Below the pieces are notes generated by a model that searched no databases, had not been told where the DNA came from, and worked only from the letters and a program-made list of their open reading frames with translations. Positions 1-6,797 of a DNA stretch of 64,000 nt are shown here, in pieces. Where the stretch lies: positions 1 to 64,000 of the forward strand of contig DASQDI010000079.1 of assembly GCA_035634255.1 (NCBI GenBank), given 5' to 3'. This stretch comes from DATLMR01 sp035634255. GTDB lineage: Bacteria > Acidobacteriota > Blastocatellia > UBA7656. A program made the translations under genes and the position numbers. The first letter of the stretch is position 1, and the number at the start of each line of letters is the position of its first letter.

Positions 1-516
1 CGCGGCGAGGGCGTCCGCCAGTTGATTGACCGCCTTGAGCAGGGACCTTCCCGCCTCGTCGAACCTGTCGGCCGCGGCCTGCGTTTCGGCCGCCTCTCCG
101 ATCCCCGCGACCCCGACGACGTGCATGTAGTGATTCTTCAAAACGGGGTTGATTCGAAAATCCATCTCAAGCTTTTCGAGGCCCTGGCGCACGTTCCTGA
201 TGCTCTCCCTGACCTTCGCCTTATTCCGCTGGTTCTGATCCATCGTGACGGATGAGGCCATCCGGTCGCGGCTCGCCTGGTCGGCCGACTCTATGCCCTT
301 CGTGATGCCTCCGAGCAGGTAGAGGAACTGCGATAAAGTTTTGACCTGCTGTGCGAGCCGCTCGCGGCCGAGCTGCAACTCGGCCGCCGTCTTTTCGGCG
401 GCGGCTTTCGCGACACGTTCCGAGGGCCTTGCGGGGGCGCGACGCCGCCTCTGCGAGCTCGACTCTACGGGCGAGAGGATCACGAGGGCCAGGGCTATGA
501 CGAATGCTTTTCTCAA
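1..516 (-). CDS. Secreted hypothetical protein, 3' end beyond the window
   Basis: The reading frame is open from a TTG at 516-514 to the left edge, giving 172 codons with no stop in view. TTG is chosen because AAGGAG lies about six bases upstream and a signal peptide follows at once (basic start, then AFVIALALVILS). The rest is Ala/Glu/Arg-rich and helical, with likely coiled-coil character. I do not recognise a family. Its leader contains structured repeat copy A, whose hairpin plus T-run on this strand ends about 45 bases before the Shine-Dalgarno site, so expression could depend on termination there. Secretion is inferred from the signal peptide only. Confidence 0.7.
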   Translation of the reverse strand, partial: MRKAFVIALALVILSPVESSSQRRRRAPARPSERVAKAAAEKTAAELQLGRERLAQQVKTLSQFLYLLGGITKGIESADQASRDRMASSVTMDQNQRNKAKVRESIRNVRQGLEKLEMDFRINPVLKNHYMHVVGVAGIGEAAETQAAADRFDEAGRSLLKAVNQLADALAA

Positions 517-560
517 ACGTGCTCTCCTTATTCACCTTCCGGTTGCTCGACAGTACGTCC

Positions 561-690
561 GGTAGAAAAAACTCGGGCAGAGCCTTGCCCTGCACAGGAG
601 TGCTCTGCCCTGCTTCCGATGTCCGGTCCGAAGACCGGGCGTGAAAGGATGTCTATATGGAAACACAAACGCAATCGCGGTTACAAGAGC
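561..690 (-). repeat. Structured RNA-like repeat, copy A
   Basis: This is the first of three related elements (others at 6071-6197 and 9441-9569). Read on the minus strand it contains a conserved 5' block (GCTCTTGTAAC), the sequence CATCCTTTCAC, a perfect hairpin with 6-bp arms CCGGTC/GACCGG and a UUCG loop (623-638), then a 9-bp stem GGGCAGAGC/GCTCTGCCC (575-583 with 602-610) followed by GAGTTTTTTC. The last part has the form of a Rho-independent terminator. In this copy the next minus-strand gene starts at 516, so it may be a leader attenuator. Function is unknown. Confidence 0.7.
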
Positions 691-836
691 GGATCGGCGC
701 TTTGAGCCGAAGCGCCCGCGCAGAGGGCAGGCCCCGGCCCGTCAATCTTGCTCTATCAACCAGTGATGAAATACTATTCCCCGGTCTCCGTCGATGACGG
801 CAAAGATCACGAGGGACCGAAAAGCTCGACCGGCAA

Positions 837-2258
837 GTGAATAATATGGATGAAAAAGGGCTCCCCTTCTCCGGACCGAATGCGCCCCGCTGGCTTCACC
901 CGATTAAGTATTTCGTCTTCGCGGCGTTCGCTGTCTCGGCGCTCGTCTACCTCGCGAAGCCCGTGACCGGCGGGCAGGCGAAGAATAATGGCGAGCTGGC
1001 GCGCCTCGGCGAGCGGCTGTTCAACGACGAGCGCTTTTCCTCCGCGAAGGGCGACCTGTCGTCGAGCTGTAGCCACTGCCATCTGTATGAGACGAACTCG
1101 AACATGGCCCGCGCGTTCACGGACTCTTTCGCGCGGAGCTGGATTCCGTGGCGGCCGGAAGACCCGCGAAGAGAGGGCGCGCGCAATTCTCCTACGCTTT
1201 TTGACATGGCGGACATGCCCCGGTTGCACTCCGACGGGGAGTTCGAATCTCTGGAGCAGCTGGTCCGCGGAACGCTCTCGGGCCGCCCCTTCGGGTGGCT
1301 GCCCGGCGAGGAGGGCGAGGCGTTTCAGCAAATCTATTCCGTGGTGATGAATGACAAGGGGGCTGGCGGCTCGTACCGAGAGCAGTTCGGGAAAGCGTTC
1401 GGAGTGGACATGGGGAGGCTCGGCCGGGACGCGGTCGTCGACCTGGTGTCGAAGGCCCTGTCGGATTACCTGAGGACGCTCAGATCCTCGCGGACTTCGC
1501 CCTACGACCAGTTCGTTGAAGCGAATGGCCTGGAAACCGGCCCGAAGACCGGGGAAGGCCCAGGCGCGTTTGCCGCGCGGATGCTGAAGCACATCTCGGA
1601 CATGGAGAGCAGGGGGGAGCTTAAGACCCCCGAAGGTTTCGGGCCGGAGGCCCTCTCGGGAATGAAGGTATTCTTCCGGACCGAAGGCTCCTCGTCGGCA
1701 GGGAATTGCGTCTCCTGCCATGCCCCCCCGCTCTTTACCGATTTTTCATTTCACAATATCGGGATCACTCAGAGCGAGTACGATCAGATTCATGGGGATG
1801 GGAGCTTCGCCGCGTTGAAGATTCCGGGCGCGTCTGAGGCCCTGCGGCCTTCCGGGAATTTTCGCGAAGCGGCCTCGCGGCAGAGCCCCGGCAACGTCGA
1901 CCTCGGCCACTGGAACAACGTCAGCCTGAGCCGCTCACCTCTGCGGCGCAAAGGCGAGGGGGACGATCAGTTCCTGCGGCGAATGATCGCGACGTTCAAG
2001 ACGCCGACGCTCCGCAACCTCTCCTACTCGCAGCCGTACATGCACAACGGCGGCTACCCTTCGCTTGAGAGCGCCCTGGCCGAGCTGCTGCGCATGAGCA
2101 GCCTGGCCCGCTCGGGCCGCGCCCGTGAGGCCGACGAAGGGCTGGCCGGGATAAGGATCACCGAGGCCGACATCCGGCCCCTGATCGCTTTTCTGAATGC
2201 GTTGAACGAAGACCTGAAGCCGCGGCTCTCCGCCGGAGCCCCGACAGGAGGTATGTAG
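837..2258 (+). CDS. Di-haem cytochrome c peroxidase family protein
   Basis: It has two haem-binding CxxCH motifs, CSHCH near residue 78 and CVSCH near residue 291, and the family signature FKTPTLRN followed by PYMHNGGY near residue 390. A hydrophobic segment at about residues 24-41 looks like an uncleaved anchor or signal, placing the enzyme in the periplasm. The family (CcpA/MauG) reduces hydrogen peroxide with electrons from small cytochromes or oxidises protein side chains. At 473 residues it is longer than classical CcpA (about 320-350), and the extra length lies between and after the haems. The GTG at 837 is taken as start, with ATG at 846 as the alternative. Neither has a strong Shine-Dalgarno site. 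No cytochrome partner is nearby. Confidence 0.85.
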   Translation: MNNMDEKGLPFSGPNAPRWLHPIKYFVFAAFAVSALVYLAKPVTGGQAKNNGELARLGERLFNDERFSSAKGDLSSSCSHCHLYETNSNMARAFTDSFARSWIPWRPEDPRREGARNSPTLFDMADMPRLHSDGEFESLEQLVRGTLSGRPFGWLPGEEGEAFQQIYSVVMNDKGAGGSYREQFGKAFGVDMGRLGRDAVVDLVSKALSDYLRTLRSSRTSPYDQFVEANGLETGPKTGEGPGAFAARMLKHISDMESRGELKTPEGFGPEALSGMKVFFRTEGSSSAGNCVSCHAPPLFTDFSFHNIGITQSEYDQIHGDGSFAALKIPGASEALRPSGNFREAASRQSPGNVDLGHWNNVSLSRSPLRRKGEGDDQFLRRMIATFKTPTLRNLSYSQPYMHNGGYPSLESALAELLRMSSLARSGRAREADEGLAGIRITEADIRPLIAFLNALNEDLKPRLSAGAPTGGM

Positions 2259-2325
2259 TTATGTGTTCTTATTAATCTGCCCGTGATAATTTGAGTTTGT
2301 ACTTACCTGAGTGGAAAGAAGTAGT

Positions 2326-2477
2326 ATGTCACGTATAAGAGTATTCTTAGATTCAAACGTACTTGCATCGTATTTCTTGGGGGAGGCTGAGGCCCAGAGG
2401 CGAAGTCGTTGATTATTGCCGCGCGGTATCATCGCTTCTTAGAGATCGGTCACTCGACCGTGTACGGCGCGGCATAA
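2326..2477 (+). pseudogene. PIN-domain toxin remnant
   Basis: An ATG at 2326 opens a 28-codon frame whose start, RVFLDSNVLASYF, matches the N-terminal strand and first catalytic Asp of PIN-domain ribonucleases (LDSNV/LDTNV). It stops at TGA 2410-2412. A second frame, shifted, overlaps the stop and runs to 2477 (LIIAARYHRFLEIGHS), which may be a leftover of the C-terminal part. A PIN domain needs about 120-140 residues, so most of the fold is missing. No antitoxin is visible. The N-terminal match is convincing and the second piece is speculative. Confidence 0.55.
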
Positions 2478-2486
2478 ATGGCTCCG

Positions 2487-3458
2487 TCACACGCTGCCTC
2501 TCCGCGCATAAAACTCGATAACACTCTTCGCCATATCGACCACCTTATCGCGCAGTTCAGCCGGCTCAAGAATCTCGATGTGCGGGCCGAAGCTCAGAGC
2601 GTACTCGCAGGCGACTTCTTCAACGTCGAACCGAAGCAGGACCTCGGCCCACCCCTCTTCGTCGGGCGAGCCGACTCTCTCGATCTTCGCGAACCTGCCG
2701 GCGTATGGCATACGGGGCAGGGCGTCGGGGCTGACGCGAGCCCTCACCGGGTAGCGCGGGAGGTTTTGTTTGAACCTGACTGTCGATTGTTCCCAGTACG
2801 CCGCCAGGTCGAAGCCTTCGGGGCGCACGGCCGGCTCGTCCAGAACTTCGGCCTTCAGCACCCGCGATACCCTGTAGCTGCGCGGCTCGCCGCCCGCCAC
2901 GGCCACGAGGTACCACACGCCCCCCTTCGCGACCAGCCCCATCGGATCGACTAAACGCTCGACCGATTCGCAGCCGCTCCGCATGTACGTCAGGCGCAGC
3001 TTACGCTCCTGCCACACGGCTTCCTGTATGACGGAGATCAAGGGGGTCGATTCGTCGGAGCGGTTCCAGCCCGTCGGGTCTATGTAGATGCGCTGGCGCA
3101 CGCGCTCGGCGTCGGCGCGGCGCACGGAGGAGAGGGAAGCGAGCAGCTTTAAGAAGGCCCCGTCCGAAGCCTTGCCCATCCCGAGGTCCGCGAGCAGGCG
3201 GGACGGGTTCGTAAGAAAGAGCGCCTGAATCTCCGACCGGCTCAGGCCCGTCAGGTTCGTGCGGTACTCTTCAATCATCGCCCACCCGCCGCCGCTCCCG
3301 CGCTCGGCGAATACAGGGATGCCCGCGACGCTCAGGGCTTCCATATCCCTGTGAATCGTCCGCTCCGATACTTCGAGCCTCCGCGCGAGCTCGCGCGCCG
3401 TGACGCGCCCGTGGACCTGCAAAATCATCATGATCGACAGCAGACGGTCAGCCCTCAT
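2487..3458 (-). CDS. HTH/WYL-domain transcriptional regulator (YafY type)
   Basis: Residues 1-55 form a DeoR-like winged helix-turn-helix (ADRLLSIMMILQ, then TARELARRLEVSERTIHRD). The middle and C-terminal parts are the WYL ligand-binding domain with its extension, including GGVWYLVAVAGG near residue 185 and the YRVSRV strand. Length, 323 residues, is normal for the family. These proteins are usually one-component repressors or activators sensing small ligands or nucleic acids. It is divergent from the luciferase-like gene at 3595, and the gap of about 136 bases holds a perfect palindrome, so it probably controls itself and that oxidoreductase. Confidence 0.88.
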   Translation of the reverse strand: MRADRLLSIMMILQVHGRVTARELARRLEVSERTIHRDMEALSVAGIPVFAERGSGGGWAMIEEYRTNLTGLSRSEIQALFLTNPSRLLADLGMGKASDGAFLKLLASLSSVRRADAERVRQRIYIDPTGWNRSDESTPLISVIQEAVWQERKLRLTYMRSGCESVERLVDPMGLVAKGGVWYLVAVAGGEPRSYRVSRVLKAEVLDEPAVRPEGFDLAAYWEQSTVRFKQNLPRYPVRARVSPDALPRMPYAGRFAKIERVGSPDEEGWAEVLLRFDVEEVACEYALSFGPHIEILEPAELRDKVVDMAKSVIEFYARRGSV

Positions 3459-3517
3459 ACTCCGCCCCCGCTTTCTTTAATCCGAGCCGAGATATTTTTG
3501 AATCTATCACAGAAATA

Positions 3518-3532
3518 TGACACCGGGTGTCA
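3518..3532. promoter_or_regulatory. Palindromic operator candidate between WYL regulator and LLM oxidoreductase
   Basis: TGACACC-G-GGTGTCA is a perfect 7-bp inverted repeat around a single central base. It lies in the divergent intergenic region, 60 bases from the regulator start and 63 bases from the oxidoreductase start. Binding by the adjacent WYL protein is inferred from position and symmetry. Confidence 0.6.
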
Positions 3533-3594
3533 GGAATTCCCGCGCATACTCACGGCCGAGCCTCAGAGAACATGACCGCGGAAAGGAGAGTTGC

Positions 3595-4434
3595 ATGAAA
3601 TACGGTTTCGTCATCGAGGGCGGAGACATTCACACCATCGGCGACCTGACGCAGGAGGCGGAGGCCGCGGGGTGGGACGGAGTTTTTATCGCGGACGCCC
3701 TGGCCATCGGGGTGAAGAACCTACCCGACATTCCCTGGTTCGACCCCTGGGTCGCCCTGTCTCTAATGGCCGTGCGCACCGAGCGCGTGCGCATCGGGAC
3801 GATCATCACCCCCGTGTCGAGGAGGCGTCCGTGGAAGCTTGCGCGCGAGACGGTCAGCCTCGATCACCTTTCAGGGGGCCGCCTCACGCTCGGGGTCGGG
3901 CTGGGCGCGGCCAGCGACGACGGCGGATTTCACAAGGTGGGGGAGGCGATGGACCTCAAGGTCCGCGCGCAGAGGTTGGACGAGGGCCTCGCCATACTCG
4001 ACGGGCTGTGGAGCGGCCAGCCGTTCAGCTTCGCGGGCGAGCACTACGAAGTGCGGGAACTGGCGATGCTGCCGCGGCCCGTGCAGACGCCCAGAATCCC
4101 GGTCTGGGTGGTCGGGGTCTGGCCGAAGGTCAAATCCATGGCGCGCGCGCTCAAATGGGACGGGGTCATCCCTCAGAAGTACAGGTCGATGGACCGGGTG
4201 ACGCCGGCGGAGGTTCGGGAGATTAAGCAGTTCATCGACGGGCGGCGCGCGCCCGCCGCACCGTTCGACATCGTCGTCGGGGGCGTCACGCCGGGCGGCA
4301 ACCGTAAGCGGGCCGCCAGGGTCGTCCGCCCGTACGAGGAGGCGGGGGCGACATGGTGGCTGGAGAGCGTCTTCTCATTCTCCATGGACAAGCTGCGCGC
4401 GCGCATCAAACAGGGGCCGCCCCGCCCGGAATAA
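3595..4434 (+). CDS. LLM-class flavin-dependent oxidoreductase
   Basis: The 279-residue protein has the luciferase-like TIM-barrel pattern: an N-terminal strand followed by AEAAGWDGVFIAD, then RVRIGTIITPVSRRRPWKLARE, the LSGGRLTLGVGLG signature, and a C-terminal PVWVVGVWPK strand. The family uses reduced F420 or FMN to oxidise small substrates, which cannot be told from sequence alone. The ATG at 3595 is chosen because AAGGAGAG lies just upstream. It is at the short end for the family (280-350). Control by the divergent WYL regulator is likely. Confidence 0.85.
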   Translation: MKYGFVIEGGDIHTIGDLTQEAEAAGWDGVFIADALAIGVKNLPDIPWFDPWVALSLMAVRTERVRIGTIITPVSRRRPWKLARETVSLDHLSGGRLTLGVGLGAASDDGGFHKVGEAMDLKVRAQRLDEGLAILDGLWSGQPFSFAGEHYEVRELAMLPRPVQTPRIPVWVVGVWPKVKSMARALKWDGVIPQKYRSMDRVTPAEVREIKQFIDGRRAPAAPFDIVVGGVTPGGNRKRAARVVRPYEEAGATWWLESVFSFSMDKLRARIKQGPPRPE

Positions 4435-4701
4435 TTTTTAATTTAATAATTTTAATTTGGAGGTCGGTTTTATTCGCCCGCTCGATATTATTTGATGGCG
4501 GGAAAATGGTTTCCATGAGGGGCGGATTAGCCCGATATAAACCGAAAAAAGAAGATTTCCGGCCCGCGGGCCGGGAGAGAGAAGGGTCGAAACAGGGCGG
4601 CGAAATGCGCCCGTCGCCGGCCCGCGTCCGTAAGCGCTTACACTTTGGCTTACTTAATTTGATTTCTTGCTTATAATACAAATGCTTGAGTGGGGACGCC
4701 T
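4435..4701. other. Intergenic stretch with palindromes and a promoter-like site
   Basis: No gene is supported between the LLM oxidoreductase and the first cassette. The stretch holds an AT-rich run (4432-4460), a perfect 16-bp palindrome at 4559-4574 (CCGGCCCGCGGGCCGG), a 12-bp palindrome GTAAGCGCTTAC at 4630-4641 of the kind LacI-type regulators bind, and a promoter-like pair TTACTT at 4650-4655 and TATAAT at 4672-4677, spaced by 16. That promoter would read rightwards into the convergent Cys-rich gene, so any transcript would be antisense to it. Confidence 0.35.
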
Positions 4702-4754
4702 GTAATATGATTCACCGTTGCATCTTGGCTTCGAATGCGGTATAACCGCGCCCA
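4702..4754. repeat. Cassette flank, left copy
   Basis: The stretch from GTAATATGATTCAC through the palindrome GCGGTATAACCGC (4737-4749) recurs with few changes at 8065-8118. It marks the outer boundary of the first duplicated Cys-rich/TPR cassette, about 1.5 kb from the structured repeat at the other end. Confidence 0.65.
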
Positions 4755-4768
4755 TGTGATGGAGGAGA

Positions 4769-4797
4769 GGGGCATCTCAAATCCAGAGAGACGCCCC
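4769..4797 (-). terminator. Hairpin after Cys-rich gene 1
   Basis: Arms GGGGCATCTC and GAGACGCCCC flank a short loop just past the stop codon of the minus-strand gene. The single mismatch becomes a G-U pair only if the RNA is read from the minus strand, which fits a 3' terminator there. The T-run is weak. Confidence 0.45.
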
Positions 4798-4805
4798 ACA
4801 CCGGT

Positions 4806-5138
4806 TTATATGATTTGCCGCAGTCGCAGCACAAGGAGCAGCGTCGTTACAAGCAGGGTGACCCCTGCTCCGGTGTCTACGCCGGCGGGCGCAGGCTCCG
4901 GCTCGGAAGCCTGTTGCGTCATCCCCTGGTTCGGGCATGAAGTGCAGGGCGGTTCGCCAGGATCACAGATGCAGTCCTGTGAAGAGCCGCACTCGCACCA
5001 TCTCATGGAAGGCACCAGGCGACCGGCAGTCGCTACTGAAGAGATTCCCGCGACATTTCGCGACTCCTGATCGGAGAGGGCGGGAAAGGAGAGAACAAGC
5101 GCAGTGACCAGCGCCAAACCAGCTAATAGTCTTTTCAT
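4806..5138 (-). CDS. Small exported Cys-rich protein, cassette 1
   Basis: The 110-residue protein has a signal peptide (MKRLLAGLALVTALVLSFPA), a central six-cysteine block CECG-x4-CICDPGEPPCTSCPN, a Pro/Glu linker, and a C-terminal hydrophobic helix preceded by DTGAG and followed by RLRQ. The tail resembles exosortase or rhombosortase-type sorting signals in layout (Gly motif, helix, basic end), which is inference. The start is set by GGAGG upstream of the ATG at 5138. An in-frame ATG at 5186 would add 16 residues. The ATG overlaps that of the opposite-strand TPR gene within one CATG. A paralogue lies at 8167-8493. Function is unknown. Six cysteines suggest disulfides or metal binding. Confidence 0.75.
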   Translation of the reverse strand: MKRLLAGLALVTALVLSFPALSDQESRNVAGISSVATAGRLVPSMRWCECGSSQDCICDPGEPPCTSCPNQGMTQQASEPEPAPAGVDTGAGVTLLVTTLLLVLRLRQII

Positions 5139-6054
5139 GTTGAAGTCATCCTCCGGGCTGTTAGTAGAGTTATTGACTCGCAGCATTGGTCATGCCGCAG
5201 ATTCTCGGCAGGGCTTCGTTCAGCTTGCTCGTAAGCTCCTGGAGATCGCCGAAACGGCTTACACCCGCCGAGATTTCGTTACAGTTAAAGAGGCGAGCGA
5301 GCTACTGATTGCTCTGCCTGTCGCTAAAGCGCAAAGCGCGGGCCTCTGGTATCAGGCCGTCGTGACCAGCCTCCAGGGCCAACCCGACGTGGCCTTGCGG
5401 AGCCTTCAGGGGTTGGTCGCGGAGCCGCACGTCGCGCCGAGATTCCGAGGGCGAGCGTTCCAAACTATAGGAGTCATACACGAGAATAACGGGGATTTTG
5501 ACGCCGCTCGGGAGTTGTTTGCCGAGTCCGCGCGGTACATCAGGAGGGAGTCTCCCCGCGATGCTTACGTATTTGCAAACGCGATCATCCTTCATAGTCA
5601 CACAAGAGGCATTGAGGGCGACAGCAGGCAAGCGCTCAAAGAGCTGTCACCCATCAAGGGCCTCGTCGAGAAATTACGCCACCCGCAAATTACAGCTTTT
5701 TATTTCAACAACATTGCCGTAGAGCTACTTGAACTGGGGCGCCTGGACGAGGCCGCACAATACAGCCGGATAGCCTGCTCATCTCCTCTTGCTTTTGCTT
5801 ATGCTGCTTGTAAAGAGACGGCCCTTGAGATCGAACAGCAGACGGCCAGAAAAAACTTGGTCGCCGTCGCCGCTTCGCCCGAGCCTCGAAAGCGTCCGGC
5901 TCAACCCAAATATTTACTCGTCGTATTAAGATTCTCCCCGCGCGTTCGTCTGGCACAACCCAAACGGCTGCGGCAGAGAGTCTCCTGCAAAAATCCATCT
6001 ACCGCGCGTGTAGCACTCGTGGCGCGCATCCGCGCGCCGTCATTTCAACCCTAA
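5137..6054 (+). CDS. TPR-like protein, cassette 1
   Basis: The 305-residue protein is helical with TPR-type repeats: GLWYQAV followed by RFRGRAFQTIGVIHENNGDF then DAARELFAESARYI, and a second set around FYFNNIAVELLELGRLDEAA. The C-terminal 60 residues are Arg/Pro-rich (KRPAQPKYLLVVLRFSPR) and conserved in the paralogue at 8492. It has no signal peptide, so it is probably cytoplasmic. The start is uncertain: no Shine-Dalgarno site precedes the ATG at 5137, but similarity to the paralogue begins there. The first codons overlap the leader of the antisense Cys-rich gene. The locus looks less GC-rich than its surroundings. A peptide-receptor role beside the exported peptide is speculation. Confidence 0.7.
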   Translation: MLKSSSGLLVELLTRSIGHAADSRQGFVQLARKLLEIAETAYTRRDFVTVKEASELLIALPVAKAQSAGLWYQAVVTSLQGQPDVALRSLQGLVAEPHVAPRFRGRAFQTIGVIHENNGDFDAARELFAESARYIRRESPRDAYVFANAIILHSHTRGIEGDSRQALKELSPIKGLVEKLRHPQITAFYFNNIAVELLELGRLDEAAQYSRIACSSPLAFAYAACKETALEIEQQTARKNLVAVAASPEPRKRPAQPKYLLVVLRFSPRVRLAQPKRLRQRVSCKNPSTARVALVARIRAPSFQP

Positions 6055-6070
6055 GTAGATCCCCAAAATG

Positions 6071-6197
6071 CCTAAAAGACTCGGGCAGAGCCTTGCCCTG
6101 CACAGGAGTGCTCTGCCCTGCTTCCGTCGCCCGGTCCGAAACCGAGCGTGAAAGGATATGTGTATGGAACCACAATCGGAATTGTTGTTACAAGAGC
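6071..6197 (-). repeat. Structured RNA-like repeat, copy B
   Basis: It is nearly the same as copy A: the 9-bp stem GGGCAGAGC/GCTCTGCCC (6083-6091 with 6110-6118) and, on the minus strand, the trailing GAGTCTTTT. The second hairpin keeps the 4-bp arms CGGT/ACCG (6132-6144). It lies just past the TPR gene in the opposite sense, so a minus-strand transcript would end before entering that gene. Confidence 0.7.
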
Positions 6198-6455
6198 TTG
6201 CGGGCGCTTTGAGCCCGCCGGGACCGCCAAGTTGACCGCCAGCAACGCTTCTGTTACTCTGAATTACGTATGCTTGCGCGGCCTAAGAGACATTTTTCAA
6301 ACTCTAAATCCGCTTAATTAAATTTAAACTCGGCTCTCCCAGCCAATAATCTCGGGCGTGTTGGGCGTAGCCTGAGCCGCCCTTTTCGTGCCCGCGCGGG
6401 GCCGTTCAAGCGTCGCGCGGGCGGTTGGAAGTTAAAAAACTAAAGAGGTGAGATT
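6198..6455 (+). promoter_or_regulatory. infA leader with GC hairpin
   Basis: No gene is seen here. An AT-rich patch at 6288-6335 could hold the promoter. Inverted repeat GCCCGCGCG/CGCGCGGGC at 6390-6422 forms a 9-bp stem ending 22 bases before the infA Shine-Dalgarno site (GAGGTGA at 6445-6451), placed where a leader structure could tune initiation. Confidence 0.4.
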
Positions 6456-6677
6456 ATTTCGAAAGAAGATATGATTCCCGTAGACGGGACCGTCGTCGAG
6501 TGCATGGGCAACGCCACCTTCAAGGTGAAAATTGCCGAAGACCATAACATTCTGGCCCACCTCTCCGGCAAGATGCGCAAACACTACATCAAAGTTCTGG
6601 CCGGGGACCGGGTGACCGTTGAGCTGTCGCCCTACGATCTGACCAAAGGCCGGGTGACCTACCGGCATCGAAGCTAG
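6456..6677 (+). CDS. infA: Translation initiation factor IF-1, apparent AUU start
   Basis: The 73-residue product is IF-1, an OB-fold protein that occupies the ribosomal A site during initiation. It has the family core DGTVVE, NATFKVKI, ILAHLSGKMRKHYIKVL and a C-terminal strand ending KGRVTYRHR. The first ATG (6471) would drop the conserved N-terminal (M)SKED. The in-frame codons before it read ATT TCG AAA GAA GAT, encoding exactly (M)SKED, and a TAA at 6441-6443 closes the frame upstream with no NTG between. GAGG at 6445-6448 is seven bases before the ATT, while the ATG is over 20 bases away. An AUU start, as known for infC, is therefore the best reading. Confidence 0.88.
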   Translation: MSKEDMIPVDGTVVECMGNATFKVKIAEDHNILAHLSGKMRKHYIKVLAGDRVTVELSPYDLTKGRVTYRHRS

Positions 6678-6719
6678 TCCGTCGTGTACCGGTGAAGGCA
6701 TGACAGAGGTGACGACCTC

Positions 6720-6744
6720 GGCGGGGCTCTACCCTGGCCCCGCC
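6720..6744 (+). terminator. GC hairpin after infA
   Basis: GGCGGGGC/GCCCCGCC form an 8-bp stem with a nine-base loop, 42 bases past the infA stop. There is no T-run, so it may be only a processing or stability hairpin. Confidence 0.4.
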
Positions 6745-6797
6745 CGGTCGCGCGGAGAGGCTGTGCCCGGTTCAATTGATTCGATTATTCCGCCGCG

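Noticed and set aside
221..595. Minus-strand frame of 124 codons at the left end
   Set aside because: It overlaps the better-supported secreted gene (TTG start at 516 with a good ribosome site and signal peptide) in another frame.
657..797. Small plus-strand peptide starting METQ inside repeat copy A, with counterparts at 6164 and 9536
   Set aside because: The frame is not conserved: 46 codons in copy A, 23 in copy B, and a stop at the fourth codon in copy C. Conservation is at RNA-structure level.
807..1721. Long minus-strand open frame opposite the cytochrome c peroxidase gene
   Set aside because: It is a high-GC shadow with Arg/Pro-rich, low-order sequence, and the plus-strand gene has clear haem motifs.
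6471..6677. infA starting at the first ATG (6471)
   Set aside because: It lacks the conserved N-terminal SKED of IF-1 and has no correctly spaced Shine-Dalgarno site. The upstream in-frame ATT fits both.
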